Shown: piece by piece, positions 1 to 10,010 of the stretch
Position numbering within the stretch: position 1 is the stretch's first letter
Layout of the letters: every line of letters starts with the position of its first letter
Source of the DNA: Caulobacteraceae bacterium
GTDB taxonomy: Bacteria > Pseudomonadota > Alphaproteobacteria > Caulobacterales > Caulobacteraceae
DNA: 64,000 nucleotides
Reading direction: 5' to 3'
Assembly: GCA_947476325.1 (NCBI GenBank)
Contig: CANJPZ010000004.1
Coordinates: forward strand, 92,834 to 156,833
Program-made: the position numbers and the translations under genes
Notes under the pieces: model-generated
What the model was told of the DNA's origin: nothing
What the model saw: the letters and a program-made list of their open reading frames with translations, nothing else
Databases searched by the model: none

Positions 1-75
1 TACAGGGCGATCATGCGTCCGTCGGTGGAAAACGAAGACCTGTCCTTCTACAGCTGCGAGATATCGTCCTACTGA
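1..75 (+). CDS. 3' end of an unidentified gene
   Basis: The window opens inside a reading frame that runs from base 1 to a TGA at 73-75. The last 24 residues end in NEDLSFYSCEISSY. The piece is too short to assign a family. Frame 1 is open from the first base, and the gene downstream on the same strand starts more than 250 bases later, so this is probably the tail of a real gene lying mostly outside the window. No function is proposed. Confidence 0.45.
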   Translation, partial: YRAIMRPSVENEDLSFYSCEISSY

Positions 76-96
76 TCAGGCGGCTTCGCCCGCCGC

Positions 97-177
97 CTAT
101 AGATGGTGCGTGCAAAACGCCAGCAGCAGGATGAGGGGGATCGGCACGCCGAGCACGACGAGAAGGAGGGAGCGCAT
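97..177 (-). CDS. Predicted 26-residue single-pass membrane peptide
   Basis: An ATG at 177 opens a 26-codon frame ending in TAG. The peptide starts MRSLLLVVLGVPIP and ends FCTHHL: a short N-terminus with one Arg, about 18 hydrophobic residues and a polar Cys-His-His tail. This layout fits a one-helix membrane micropeptide. The upstream Shine-Dalgarno signal is weak. The frame lies alone between a gene tail and the next forward gene. Function is unknown, and a chance hydrophobic frame cannot be excluded; conservation in relatives would be needed to accept it fully. Confidence 0.4.
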   Translation of the reverse strand: MRSLLLVVLGVPIPLILLLAFCTHHL

Positions 178-331
178 GGGAAGACCTGTGGGTTGATTGA
201 CCGTTACCTTGCCAATGCGCGAGGGCCGCGGTTGGTTGCGATGCGCCGGATTCCCCGGGCGCCGATGCATTAAGCCAGTGTCGCGGGGCGGCTGAACCCG
301 GTATCCTGCGGCGGGTTTGGGAGAATATCCG

Positions 332-808
332 ATGAAGACGATCAGAAGCATCGCGGCGGCCATGGCCTTTGCCGCCGTCTTGGGCGGCGCGGCCCCGGCC
401 CAGAGCACCGGTGGGGTGGCCGAGATCGAGGCCAAGATGACCGAGTACATCTCGGTCTGGAACACCCATGACGCGTCCCAGGTGCTGGCCAAAATCTACC
501 GCATGCCTGACACCGCCATGGGCACCCTGACCGGCCTGCAGGCCAATTTCGACCAGCTGAAGAAGGACGGCTATGACCACTCGGTCCTGCACGGCGTGCG
601 CGGCTGCCTGATCACGCCAGACACCGGCCTGGGCGAGATGCGCTTTACCCGCCTCAAGACCGACGGCGGCTTCATGCCGCCGGAAAATCGCACCAGTATC
701 TACCAGCTGAAGAAATTCCCCGACGGCTGGCGTGTGACCTCTTTCGGCGCGGGACCGGTCAACTGCTTTACCACGGTCGCGGCAACGCCACCGGCCAAGG
801 CCAACTGA
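332..808 (+). CDS. Exported NTF2/SnoaL-like protein of unknown function
   Basis: A 158-residue protein with an N-terminal signal peptide (about residues 1-24, ending GGAAPAQS). The mature part begins with a helix typical of the NTF2/SnoaL fold (EIEAKMTEYISVWNTHD), followed by strands and a final YQLKKFPDGWRVTSFGAG segment, the usual last strand of this fold. The ATG at 332 is preceded by GGGAGA at a good distance; an upstream in-frame start at 317 is less well placed. A paralogue of the same plan lies at 51665-52141. No catalytic residues are evident, so the ligand or role is unknown. It is convergent with the CsbD-like lipoprotein. Confidence 0.7.
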   Translation: MKTIRSIAAAMAFAAVLGGAAPAQSTGGVAEIEAKMTEYISVWNTHDASQVLAKIYRMPDTAMGTLTGLQANFDQLKKDGYDHSVLHGVRGCLITPDTGLGEMRFTRLKTDGGFMPPENRTSIYQLKKFPDGWRVTSFGAGPVNCFTTVAATPPAKAN

Positions 809-844
809 CCGCCAACATTTAACCGCCCGTCCCCGCGAGGGCCG

Positions 845-1081
845 CTACTTGGTGGCGGCGCCGACGGCTTCCTTGGCGTCCTGCACGGTTTCCTTCACCC
901 CGCCGATGACTTCGTCCTTCTTGCCCTCGCGCTGCAGCTTTTCATTGCCGGTCAGGTCGCCGGCCACGCCCCCGATCTTGCCGACCGTCTTCTGGCTGGC
1001 GCCGTCGTCGGTCTTGCCACAGGCCTGCAGGCTCAGGCCCGCCGCGCACAGGGCGGCGGCGAGGACGATACGGGTGGTCAT
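845..1081 (-). CDS. CsbD-like lipoprotein
   Basis: A 78-residue protein. Residues 1-20 form a lipoprotein signal peptide ending in the lipobox LQAC, with Cys21 as the predicted lipidation site. The rest (about residues 34-74) carries the charged Gly/Lys/Asp/Glu pattern of the CsbD family (GKIGGVAGDLTGNEKLQREG, then a Val/Lys/Asp-rich helix). CsbD-like proteins are small general-stress proteins of unknown mechanism; a lipidated version would act in the cell envelope. It is divergent from the multicopper oxidase, with 139 bases between the start codons. Confidence 0.75.
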   Translation of the reverse strand: MTTRIVLAAALCAAGLSLQACGKTDDGASQKTVGKIGGVAGDLTGNEKLQREGKKDEVIGGVKETVQDAKEAVGAATK

Positions 1082-1220
1082 GGGAAGCTCTCCTGATCAG
1101 CATGATGTTGCCAAGCTTGAACGGGCAGGGGGCAAATCGGTTGCGCGGGTTGCTGCAGATCAAGGTCCCTGGCCCACGCGCCGCCTAACGTCCACGCTGC
1201 GATGGTTTTTGAGGGTCTTG

Positions 1221-2705
1221 ATGCGGTTCCCGATCGTCAGGCGCGCGCTGCTGCTGCTGGCCCTGGCGGTTCCCCTGGTTGCGACCGGTCCGGCGGCGTC
1301 GCGCTCAAGCCAGCCGCAGGGCTGGGACAGCGACCTAGCCCTGCCCGTCGCCGCCGATCTCAATCCCGACCCGCACATTCTGGAGATCAATCTCGAGGCC
1401 CGCATCCAGGATATCGAGATACTCCCCGGCAAACGCACGGCGGTCTGGAGCTATAACGGCGGCCTGCCGGGTCCGCTGATCCGGCTGGTGGTCGGCGACA
1501 GGTTGATCGTCCATTTCACCAATAACCTGCCGGAGGAAACCACAATTCACTGGCACGGGCTGCGCCTGCCCAACGCCATGGACGGCGCGCCCGGGGTCAC
1601 CCAGCCGGCCGTAGCGGCCAACGGCGGGGTCTTTACCTACGACTTCGTGGTCCCCGACGCCGGAACCTTCTGGTACCACCCGCACAGCAATTCCGGGGCC
1701 CAGCTGAGCCGCGGCCTCTACGGCCCGATGCTGGTCACCGATCCACATGATCCGCCCGCCTTCGGCGAGGATCTCGTCCTCATGCTCTCGGACATCAGCC
1801 TCAACAGCGAGGGCCAGATCAATCCCGCCAATGAAGGCACCTACCTCGGCGACCTGTTCGGCCGTGAAGGCAATATCCTGCTCGTCAACGGCAAGGTCCG
1901 GCCGGCCCTGAAGGTCCGCCAGGGCCAGCCCCAGCGCTGGCGCATCATCAACGCCGCGCGCGCGCGCTTTTTCACCCTCGACTACGGTCAGGCCCCCTTC
2001 GTCAAACTCGGCGGCGATGATGGCCTGGCCGCGGCCGCCCGGCGCGTCACCGCCGTCAGGATCGTGCCGGGCGAGCGGGCCGACGTGGTCTTCATCCCGC
2101 AGGACCGCCCCGGCGCGCGCGGCGTGCTGCGCTGGCTACCCACCGAACGCGGCCCCGGCTCGACCTTCAACCGCCTGACGGAGGATCTGATGACCATCGA
2201 GACCGTCCGTGAACGCGCCGTGCGCGCGCCGCGCATCCGGAGCGCCCTGCGCACGATCGCGCCCATCGACACCGCCGGCGCCCGCCAGCGCGACATCGCC
2301 CTGACCATCAGGCAGCGCCCGGACGGCTCAATGGAAATGGGTATCAACGGCGTGCCCCACGACAAGGCCCCACCCCTTGTCGCCCATGTCGGCGACACCG
2401 AGGTCTGGACCGTGCGCAACGACACCAGCTTCGCTCACCCCTTCCACCTGCACGGCTTCTTCTTCCAGGTTCTCGATCCGGCCCGCGTCCCGGAATGGAA
2501 GGACACCGCCGAAGTCCCCGCCAAAACCACCCTGCGCCTGGCCGTCCACTTTGACCGGCCCGGCCTGTGGATGTTCCACTGCCACATCCTCGACCACGCC
2601 GACGCCGGCATGATGGGACAGATCCGGGTTCTGGCGGCCGGAGAGGCGCCCGGGGGCGGGGCGGTCGCCCACCAGGGCATGCGGGGCGCGGCGACCACGC
2701 CCTGA
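1221..2705 (+). CDS. Exported multicopper oxidase
   Basis: A 494-residue three-cupredoxin-domain oxidase with a signal peptide (about residues 1-27). All four copper-binding motifs are present: HWHG at 110-113, WYHPH at 151-155, HPFHLHG at 406-412 and the HCHILDHADAGM block at 453-464, which supplies the type 1 Cys, His and axial Met. It should oxidise Cu(I), metals or phenols while reducing oxygen to water in the periplasm. CueO/CopA-like enzymes are the nearest well-known relatives, but no methionine-rich substrate loop stands out. The frame is open upstream to 849, but ATG 1221 has GAGGG six bases upstream and begins the signal peptide, so the longer version was rejected. Confidence 0.9.
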   Translation: MRFPIVRRALLLLALAVPLVATGPAASRSSQPQGWDSDLALPVAADLNPDPHILEINLEARIQDIEILPGKRTAVWSYNGGLPGPLIRLVVGDRLIVHFTNNLPEETTIHWHGLRLPNAMDGAPGVTQPAVAANGGVFTYDFVVPDAGTFWYHPHSNSGAQLSRGLYGPMLVTDPHDPPAFGEDLVLMLSDISLNSEGQINPANEGTYLGDLFGREGNILLVNGKVRPALKVRQGQPQRWRIINAARARFFTLDYGQAPFVKLGGDDGLAAAARRVTAVRIVPGERADVVFIPQDRPGARGVLRWLPTERGPGSTFNRLTEDLMTIETVRERAVRAPRIRSALRTIAPIDTAGARQRDIALTIRQRPDGSMEMGINGVPHDKAPPLVAHVGDTEVWTVRNDTSFAHPFHLHGFFFQVLDPARVPEWKDTAEVPAKTTLRLAVHFDRPGLWMFHCHILDHADAGMMGQIRVLAAGEAPGGGAVAHQGMRGAATTP

Positions 2706-2749
2706 CCCACGGCTTCAATCGCCGGAATGTGCCCCGACGGCCGGGCGGC

Positions 2750-3976
2750 TCAGCGCGCCGCCGCCGCGGCCGGGGCCTTGCTGTCGGCGTCGCGGAAGCC
2801 CTGCATGATGTCGGCCAGGGCGTAGTTGCCCTCATGGCAGGCGTATTCATAGATCCCCGGCGAGGCCGAAAACTCGTATTCGCCGCCCCAGTCAGTGTCC
2901 CACTGCGCCGGCGAGTGGACGTTGAACTGATAGAGCAGCCGGTCCTTCGCCACTCGCGTGAACCGCTCGGTCATCACCAGGTCGGCGGTCGAATAGCGGC
3001 CCTCCAGGCGGATCTGCGGATTGTAGTTGGTGGTCTCGACCACCAGGGTATTGCCCTCATAGTGGCCGATGGAATCGCCGTACCAGGGCCGCACCCCGTC
3101 GGTGCGGTGCGTCCCCCCGATGCGCACGATGCGCACGTCGTGGACCATCTCGACCCAGATGGCGACCGAGTCCTTACCCTGCACGATGCTATAGTCGTTG
3201 TTGTAGAGCTGGTGGCCCATGATCGGCCCGGCGCTCTGCCCGAACGAGGTGATGCAGCGCTCAGCCAGGGCCTCGTCCTCCGGATTGGCCCCGCGGTTGG
3301 CGCCGCGCCCTGCGCCGCCGCCGCCGCCCGCGCCACGCCCCGCCGCCGCCGGAGCCGTCTCGCCCTCGCCGGCGGCCTGGGCGGCCAGCACCGGCGCGCT
3401 GGTCCTGACCGGCGGAATGACGCCGCTGGCCGGATAGGTCACGAACGAGGTCCTGGGCTCGCCATGCACGCGCATGACGGTGTTGCCGGGATCGACAAAC
3501 CCGGAGTCATAGCCGCAATTGGCCGCATTGGCCCCGGTATAGACCGTCGTGGTCGTCGCCCCGCCCGGCTGCACGTCCGATCCCTGCTGCGCGGCGTAAC
3601 AGGGCACGTCCTTCAGATCGATGTTGAGCGGGATCGACTGGTTGCCCAGCCGGACCAGATCGGCGCGGGTCCCCTCGCTCGCCGCGACCTCGGCCGGCGT
3701 CATCACCAGCCGCCCGTTATACTGCGCCGGGCGGCCCACAGGCGTCAGGCTGGCGTTGCTCCAGGTCCCCGACAGGTCCGGCTGGCCATAGAAGTTCCGG
3801 GTCGGGCGAAAGCCGGGATAGAGCACCGGCGTCTCCTTGCCGGGGACCTGGCTTGCCCCGGCGGCGGGTCGCGGCGGCGCCGGCCGGGCGGCCGCCTGGG
3901 CCGACACCGCGGCGGGCATAAGGGCGGCGGACAGGACGCCCGCCAGCAGACACGGAACCAGAGTCCTGGACGTCAC
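2750..3976 (-). CDS. Exported protein of unknown function with PDLSGTW motif
   Basis: A 408-residue protein read from a GTG at 3976 that has GGGGAG upstream and begins a clear signal peptide (to about residue 26). After a Pro/Ala-rich linker comes the segment FYGQPDLSGTW, often seen in secreted proteins of Caulobacterales and Sphingomonadales that lack a known function. A low-complexity Ala/Gly-rich insert sits near the middle (about residues 205-235), followed by a conserved-looking tail rich in Trp, Tyr and Asp (TDWGGEYEFSASPGIYEYAC). No catalytic motif is recognised. It is convergent with the multicopper oxidase, 44 bases apart. Confidence 0.7.
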   Translation of the reverse strand: MTSRTLVPCLLAGVLSAALMPAAVSAQAAARPAPPRPAAGASQVPGKETPVLYPGFRPTRNFYGQPDLSGTWSNASLTPVGRPAQYNGRLVMTPAEVAASEGTRADLVRLGNQSIPLNIDLKDVPCYAAQQGSDVQPGGATTTTVYTGANAANCGYDSGFVDPGNTVMRVHGEPRTSFVTYPASGVIPPVRTSAPVLAAQAAGEGETAPAAAGRGAGGGGGAGRGANRGANPEDEALAERCITSFGQSAGPIMGHQLYNNDYSIVQGKDSVAIWVEMVHDVRIVRIGGTHRTDGVRPWYGDSIGHYEGNTLVVETTNYNPQIRLEGRYSTADLVMTERFTRVAKDRLLYQFNVHSPAQWDTDWGGEYEFSASPGIYEYACHEGNYALADIMQGFRDADSKAPAAAAAR

Positions 3977-4120
3977 GGCGCGCTCCCCGGGTTTTGTTAT
4001 TTTGCGCAGCCTACCATGCGGGGCGGCGGGTTTGTAGGGCGGGGGAAGTTCGAAGGCAGTTGCTCCAGTGACCGAAATCCGCAATTCAAGGCTTAGGGCG
4101 CCAGAGGAGGGGGCAATGCC

Positions 4121-4642
4121 ATGATCAAGACCGCCGCCGCCGTGCTCGCCCTTATGCTCATGGGCCTTGCCGCGCCTGCGCACGCCAGCGACATCAGCTG
4201 CGCGTGGACCAGCCTGCCGGCCGGGGTGCGCGCGAACTTCGAACGGCTCGCCCGCAGCCCCCGGCCCGAGAGCGCCCTGGACCTCATCGACGACCCCGCC
4301 AGGGTGGACGCCATCAAAGCCTGCAAGTTTACTACGGTGAACGGGCCTCGGTATGTCATGGCCATGGGCGGCCTGTTGAATCAGCGCTTGGCCGAAGTCC
4401 TTTTTCAGGGGCGCTTCACGCCCGAGCAGCTAAACGCGGCCTGGAGGCGTGTCGATCCGGCGCTGGTGTCCGCCGCCGTAACCACGCGGGCCAAGGGGTT
4501 TGACCAGGCGGCGGGAACCGCCTCAATCGAGGCCCTTGCCCGGCAGTTGAACGTGCCGGCCAGCGACGCGCGAGGACGTGCGCTGGTCCTTGTCTACGCG
4601 AACGGGCGCATCACCCGAGCCTACGGAGAAGCGGGTTTCTGA
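4121..4642 (+). CDS. Exported protein of unknown function
   Basis: A 173-residue protein with a signal peptide ending APAHAS (about residue 23). Two cysteines follow (CAW near residue 27 and ACKF near 67), spaced as a possible disulfide. The remainder is largely helical with no recognised motif. The ATG at 4121 is preceded by a GGAGG-type sequence (agaggagggggcaatgcc). It is divergent from the PDLSGTW protein, with 144 bases between starts. The family is not recognised and no function is offered. Confidence 0.6.
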   Translation: MIKTAAAVLALMLMGLAAPAHASDISCAWTSLPAGVRANFERLARSPRPESALDLIDDPARVDAIKACKFTTVNGPRYVMAMGGLLNQRLAEVLFQGRFTPEQLNAAWRRVDPALVSAAVTTRAKGFDQAAGTASIEALARQLNVPASDARGRALVLVYANGRITRAYGEAGF

Positions 4643-4650
4643 GCACGAAA

Positions 4651-4731
4651 GGGGGACAGGTTACGAGGGTCCGCCTTTCAGTACGTCCGGCCAAATGGGG
4701 CGCACATAACCTGTCCCTGAAATCTGTCCCC
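4651..4731. repeat. GGGGACAGGTTA inverted repeat, REP-like
   Basis: The word GGGGACAGGTTAC at 4652-4664 is matched in inverse orientation by ATAACCTGTCCCT at 4705-4717 (11-12 complementary bases, about 40-base loop). A third, shorter copy TCTGTCCCC lies at 4723-4731. Words of this type are common in bacterial intergenic repeats, often linked to REP-associated transposases. No such transposase gene is in the window. It could also fold as an RNA hairpin downstream of the 4121-4642 gene. Confidence 0.5.
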
Positions 4732-4826
4732 AACCCTGAGCGCGCTCCCTTGGCTCCCCCGTATGACACACCTTTCCTTGCTCGCCGCCGCCCACCGGCG
4801 CACCTTCGGCCATGCGCCTCCCCCTC

Positions 4827-4913
4827 TACATCCCGTTTGACGTCCCTCTGACGCCCCTTCGCGGTGCGTCTGACGTCTGTCTGGCGCCCTTTGCCGTCCA
4901 ATTGACGTCCATT
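4827..4913. repeat. Degenerate 11-base periodic array, TGACGTCC-type units
   Basis: Related octamers start at 4827 (TACATCCC), 4838 (TGACGTCC), 4849 (TGACGCCC), 4871 (TGACGTCT), 4882 (TGGCGCCC), 4892 (TGCCGTCC) and 4903 (TGACGTCC). A weak unit falls at 4860. All spacings are 11 bases except one of 10, so the units lie on one face of the DNA helix. The array is about 100 bases downstream of the uvrB stop. Confidence 0.5.
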
Positions 4914-5015
4914 TTCACCCCTTCCGCGGCGCGCGCTTCGCGCAACCCCTTGGCGCGCAAGGGATCGCCTTCGCGCCTTCGCGCGAAAATCATGCTTTTG
5001 CAGTGTGTGCGGCGC

Positions 5016-7223
<2,208 letters not shown>

Positions 7224-7319
7224 GTCGGCGACGCCGGGGGGAGGGGCGGGAGAACGAGACATGAACGGGAAGGTAGGGGGTCCCGCAGCCTTGGGCAAGA
7301 AAGGAAGAGGCGGGGGCGC

Positions 7320-8453
7320 TTACTGGTTGTTGATCGCGTTCCGCGGACTGGTGATGAAGGCCGAGGCGGAGGGCAGGGCGCGGAAGCTGCTGCCGCTGGC
7401 CCGGGGGTCGAGGGCCTGGATGTCGCTGGGAACCTCGTTCTGGGCGTAGGGGCTCTGCGGGCTGTACTGACAGACCGGGTCGGTCTCGACCGGATCCAGG
7501 TGCGAGGGACGCTTTAGCCCCGCGAAGGTGACAACGACGCGGGCGGCGTTCCGGGGACTGGGACGCAGGGTGTAGGTGAAGGGCTGATCCTTGCCCGCAT
7601 CGATGCGGCCGCGCGCCTCGCCGGCCTCGTTGAGCAGGGGATAGCCGAACTGGTCGACGGCGGTGAACGACAGTGGCGGCACGGCGATGCGGGTCTTGCG
7701 GGTGTTGCGGATGGCACCGGTGACGAACAGATAGGCCTGGCCCTTGTCGTCGGTGCGCTCGACGGCCTTCACGTCCTTGAGCTGCAGGTCCTCGAACTGT
7801 TTGGGCACCAGGGCGTTCTTGCGGTCGGCGCGCTCGGCGGCGTTGGCGTATATCATCCCGTTCCAGCCGGCGATATCGGTGCGGTCCTTGACCAGCTCCT
7901 GGATGTCGATGGCTTTTTGCAGGGCTTCGTCGAGATCGAGCTCGGCCTTGGTCACCTCGATGACGGTGCGCTGGCGCTCGCGCTCGGCGGCCTCGACATC
8001 GGCAGGCGTCGCCTCGCCGCCGGCGGCGGCGGCGCGCACGCGCTGGGCGTTGACGGTGGCCTCCTCGGCCAGGCGCGACCAGTTGGACAGTTTGCGCCCG
8101 GCGTCGGTGCCCTCTTCGTAGCCGATGGTGCGCTCAGGATTGGGCGGGGTGCCGAACACGGCGGTGTAACAGTTGTACAGGGTGGCGCGGCCGTCCTCGA
8201 AGGTGCTGCGCAGGTCGCGCGCGCGGGTGCCCTTGTCGTGAATTTCGGTCGGGGACAGCAGGGCCGCGCCCTCGCCAACCCGGGGCACGGCCACGCCGCC
8301 GTGGATGATCAGGGGCGCGACGGTGGTGATCTCGTCGGCGGTCGCGGCAGGCGGGGGTGGGGCAGGCGCGCGCGCCGGCGTCTGGGCCGACACCGCGCCG
8401 GCCAGCGCGACGGGCAGGATCGCCAGCGGCCAGGATCTGATGATGTGACGCAA
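7320..8453 (-). CDS. Exported protein of unknown function with C-terminal beta domain
   Basis: A 377-residue protein read from TTG 8453, which has GGAGGGGG seven bases upstream and directly precedes a signal peptide (MRHIIRSWPLAILP, cleaved after AVSAQ). A charged helical stretch, likely coiled, runs from about residue 140 to 190. The C-terminal part (about 230-330) reads like a beta-sandwich with the pattern YLFVTGAIRNTRK, then PPLSFTAVDQFGYPL, reminiscent of DUF3426-type domains. The family is not firmly recognised. It lies just upstream of uvrB on the same strand, 96 bases apart. Confidence 0.6.
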   Translation of the reverse strand: MRHIIRSWPLAILPVALAGAVSAQTPARAPAPPPPAATADEITTVAPLIIHGGVAVPRVGEGAALLSPTEIHDKGTRARDLRSTFEDGRATLYNCYTAVFGTPPNPERTIGYEEGTDAGRKLSNWSRLAEEATVNAQRVRAAAAGGEATPADVEAAERERQRTVIEVTKAELDLDEALQKAIDIQELVKDRTDIAGWNGMIYANAAERADRKNALVPKQFEDLQLKDVKAVERTDDKGQAYLFVTGAIRNTRKTRIAVPPLSFTAVDQFGYPLLNEAGEARGRIDAGKDQPFTYTLRPSPRNAARVVVTFAGLKRPSHLDPVETDPVCQYSPQSPYAQNEVPSDIQALDPRASGSSFRALPSASAFITSPRNAINNQ

Positions 8454-8550
8454 GACGGAGCCCCCTCCACAACGGCGCTGCATCCTAGCGCCAACTTTGC
8501 GGCGACGACAGGGCGGCCCCTTGGCGCATCTGCAATCAACCACCCTCAAC

Positions 8551-8655
8551 CGTCTGTCCCCGCGAAGGCGGGGACCCATAGGCAATCCGCCGTTTCAGCC
8601 CAGATGCCCGGCTTGAACTCCGGTTGGGTCCCCGCCTTCGCGGGGGCGGACGGAA
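8551..8655. repeat. REP/BIME-like pair of inverted palindromes
   Basis: The left half (8551-8580, centred on GTCCCCGCGAAGGCGGGGAC) and the right half (8624-8655, GGGTCCCCGCCTTCGCGGGGGC) are inverted copies of one another, and each is itself palindromic. About 43 bases separate them. Each can form a hairpin of 8 or more GC pairs, and the pair forms a larger stem. This is the widespread alphaproteobacterial intergenic repeat whose translation gives GPRLRGD or WVPAFAG peptides. It lies between two same-strand genes, upstream of the 7320-8453 gene. Confidence 0.75.
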
Positions 8656-8675
8656 AATCGCGGGTGAATGTCTGT

Positions 8676-9452
8676 TCACCCCAACGCGCGCCAGCCGACA
8701 TAGGCGGCGACCGCCAGGATCATCAGGGCGAACAGCCGCCGGGTCAGGACGGCGTGGTCTGCAAGCCGGCGGGCGAGGGGAACGCCCGCTATGGCGCCCA
8801 CCGCGCCGCCGGCCACCATGGCGGCGAACAGCGGCCAGTTCACGAGGCCGGACGATGCGTAGCTGAGGCTGGTGGCGGCGCCGAACAGGCTGACCGAAAC
8901 CAGGGAGGAAGCCGCCGCATTGGCCAGGGTCATGCCGGTCGCCGCCATCAGGCCGGGCGCGATCAGGAACCCGCCGCCGATGCCGAAGAAGCCGGCGGCC
9001 AGGCCGGTGACGAAACCGGCGGGCGTCAGCCTGGCCACCAGGGCCGGGGTGATGTGCACGCCGGGATCGCCCTCGCTTCTGCGGGGCAGCAACATGGAGA
9101 CGGCCACCGCGCCCATGGCCAGGGCGAACCAGCCCAGCAGGTGCACGCCGTCCACCTGCTTGGCGAAATGGGCGCCGATCAGGGCGCCGGACAGTCCGGC
9201 GATGGCGAACACCGTGGCGCACGGCCATTTGACCTTGCCGGCCCGCGCCTGGAAGGCAAGACCCGTGGCGGCGTTGATCGAGACCGCTGCGGCCGAGGTG
9301 CCGATGGCGATGTGGGGGTCGGTGACGCCGACGATGTAGAGCAGGAACGGCGCGGCCATCACCGATCCGCCGCCGCCGAACACCGACAGCAGCAGCCCGA
9401 TCAGGCCGCCGCCGAGGGCGCCGAGCGCCAGCTGGATCAGGTCGGTCGTCAT
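8676..9452 (-). CDS. TauE/SafE-type sulfite/sulfonate exporter
   Basis: A 258-residue integral membrane protein with about eight hydrophobic segments and the glycine-rich turns of the TauE/SafE family (GALGGGLIGLLLSVFGGGGS near the N-terminus and GFFGIGGGFLIAPGL in the middle). The family exports sulfite or organosulfur compounds. It starts five bases after the stop of the rhodanese gene, so it is the third gene of a bigR-rhodanese-tauE operon. In that setting, removal of sulfite made by the divergent persulfide dioxygenase is the most likely job. Confidence 0.85.
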   Translation of the reverse strand: MTTDLIQLALGALGGGLIGLLLSVFGGGGSVMAAPFLLYIVGVTDPHIAIGTSAAAVSINAATGLAFQARAGKVKWPCATVFAIAGLSGALIGAHFAKQVDGVHLLGWFALAMGAVAVSMLLPRRSEGDPGVHITPALVARLTPAGFVTGLAAGFFGIGGGFLIAPGLMAATGMTLANAAASSLVSVSLFGAATSLSYASSGLVNWPLFAAMVAGGAVGAIAGVPLARRLADHAVLTRRLFALMILAVAAYVGWRALG

Positions 9453-9457
9453 GGCGC

Positions 9458-10006
9458 TCAGGTCGTCGCCCGGTTCCAGGGCGCGAGCGCCAGGATCCGG
9501 GTCATCAGGCAGATGCCGCTGGCGCCGGCGAAGGTCAGACCGGCGCCGACTATGGCGGTCAGGACGAAGAAGCCCGGGTGGACCAGCCAGCCCAGCGCCC
9601 CGCCGCTGAGAACAAGAAGGCCCGCGACCAGCAGGACCTGGCGCATAACCCCTTCAGGCCGGGTGTCCTGGCGCGGCGCGGTGGCCTGGCCCGCCTGCAC
9701 GGGCAGGCCGGCCTGTTTCCAGGCGTTGAGGCCGCCGCGCAGCACGAAGGCCTCGCCGTCTACCGCGGCGGTCAGCCGGGCGCAGGCTGCGCCGGTGCGC
9801 ATGCCCGAGCCGCAGGTGAAGATGACGTCGCGGCCCGGTTCGATCTTGAGATGGGCCGCTTCAAACGAGGACAGGGGGCGCAACAGCGCGCCGGCGATAT
9901 GGGCCTGGGCGAACTCGTTTGGCTCGCGGATGTCGACAAGCACCGCGCCGGCCTTCAGCCGGTCAGCAACGGCGCGGGGGTCAAGTTCGGTCAAGACTGC
10001 GGTCAT
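9458..10006 (-). CDS. Rhodanese-DUF2892 membrane sulfurtransferase, YgaP-like
   Basis: A 182-residue protein. The N-terminal rhodanese domain (about 5-105) has the active-site loop TCGSGMR with Cys65, which would carry the persulfide. The C-terminal part (about 115-180) has two hydrophobic helices of the DUF2892 type. The same two-domain plan is seen in E. coli YgaP, which is encoded next to the ArsR-type regulator YgaV, matching the neighbour here. It should move sulfane sulfur at the inner membrane. It lies four bases downstream of the bigR-like gene and five upstream of tauE, so the three are very likely co-transcribed. Confidence 0.88.
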   Translation of the reverse strand: MTAVLTELDPRAVADRLKAGAVLVDIREPNEFAQAHIAGALLRPLSSFEAAHLKIEPGRDVIFTCGSGMRTGAACARLTAAVDGEAFVLRGGLNAWKQAGLPVQAGQATAPRQDTRPEGVMRQVLLVAGLLVLSGGALGWLVHPGFFVLTAIVGAGLTFAGASGICLMTRILALAPWNRATT

Positions 10007-10010
10007 GGAA

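Larger units (their letters stand above)
4643..5015. other. Long intergenic region with two repeat types
   Basis: About 370 bases between the 4121-4642 gene and the uvrB stop codon carry no convincing gene. The left part (4651-4731) holds an inverted repeat built on GGGGACAGG. The middle (4827-4913) holds a degenerate array with an 11-base period. The right part (about 4950-4987) is rich in short CGCGCAAGG / TTCGCGC palindromic words. Reading frames through it on both strands give only Arg/Gly-rich low-complexity peptides. Confidence 0.6.

Noticed and set aside
809..844. A weak hairpin (GCCC...GGGC) between the first NTF2-like gene and the CsbD gene
   Set aside because: Only four pairs with a 10-base loop; not enough to call a terminator.
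849..1220. N-terminal extension of the multicopper oxidase
   Set aside because: The extra 124 residues run antisense to the CsbD-like lipoprotein, lack a domain and would bury the signal peptide.
2567..4096. A 509-residue forward frame opposite the PDLSGTW protein
   Set aside because: Arg/Gly-rich shadow without motif; the reverse gene has a signal peptide and a good ribosome-binding site.
4611..4901. A 96-residue reverse frame with repeated DVRR/RQTDV-like words
   Set aside because: It reads through the 11-base array and the GGGGACAGG repeat; the repeated words are the translated repeat, not a protein.
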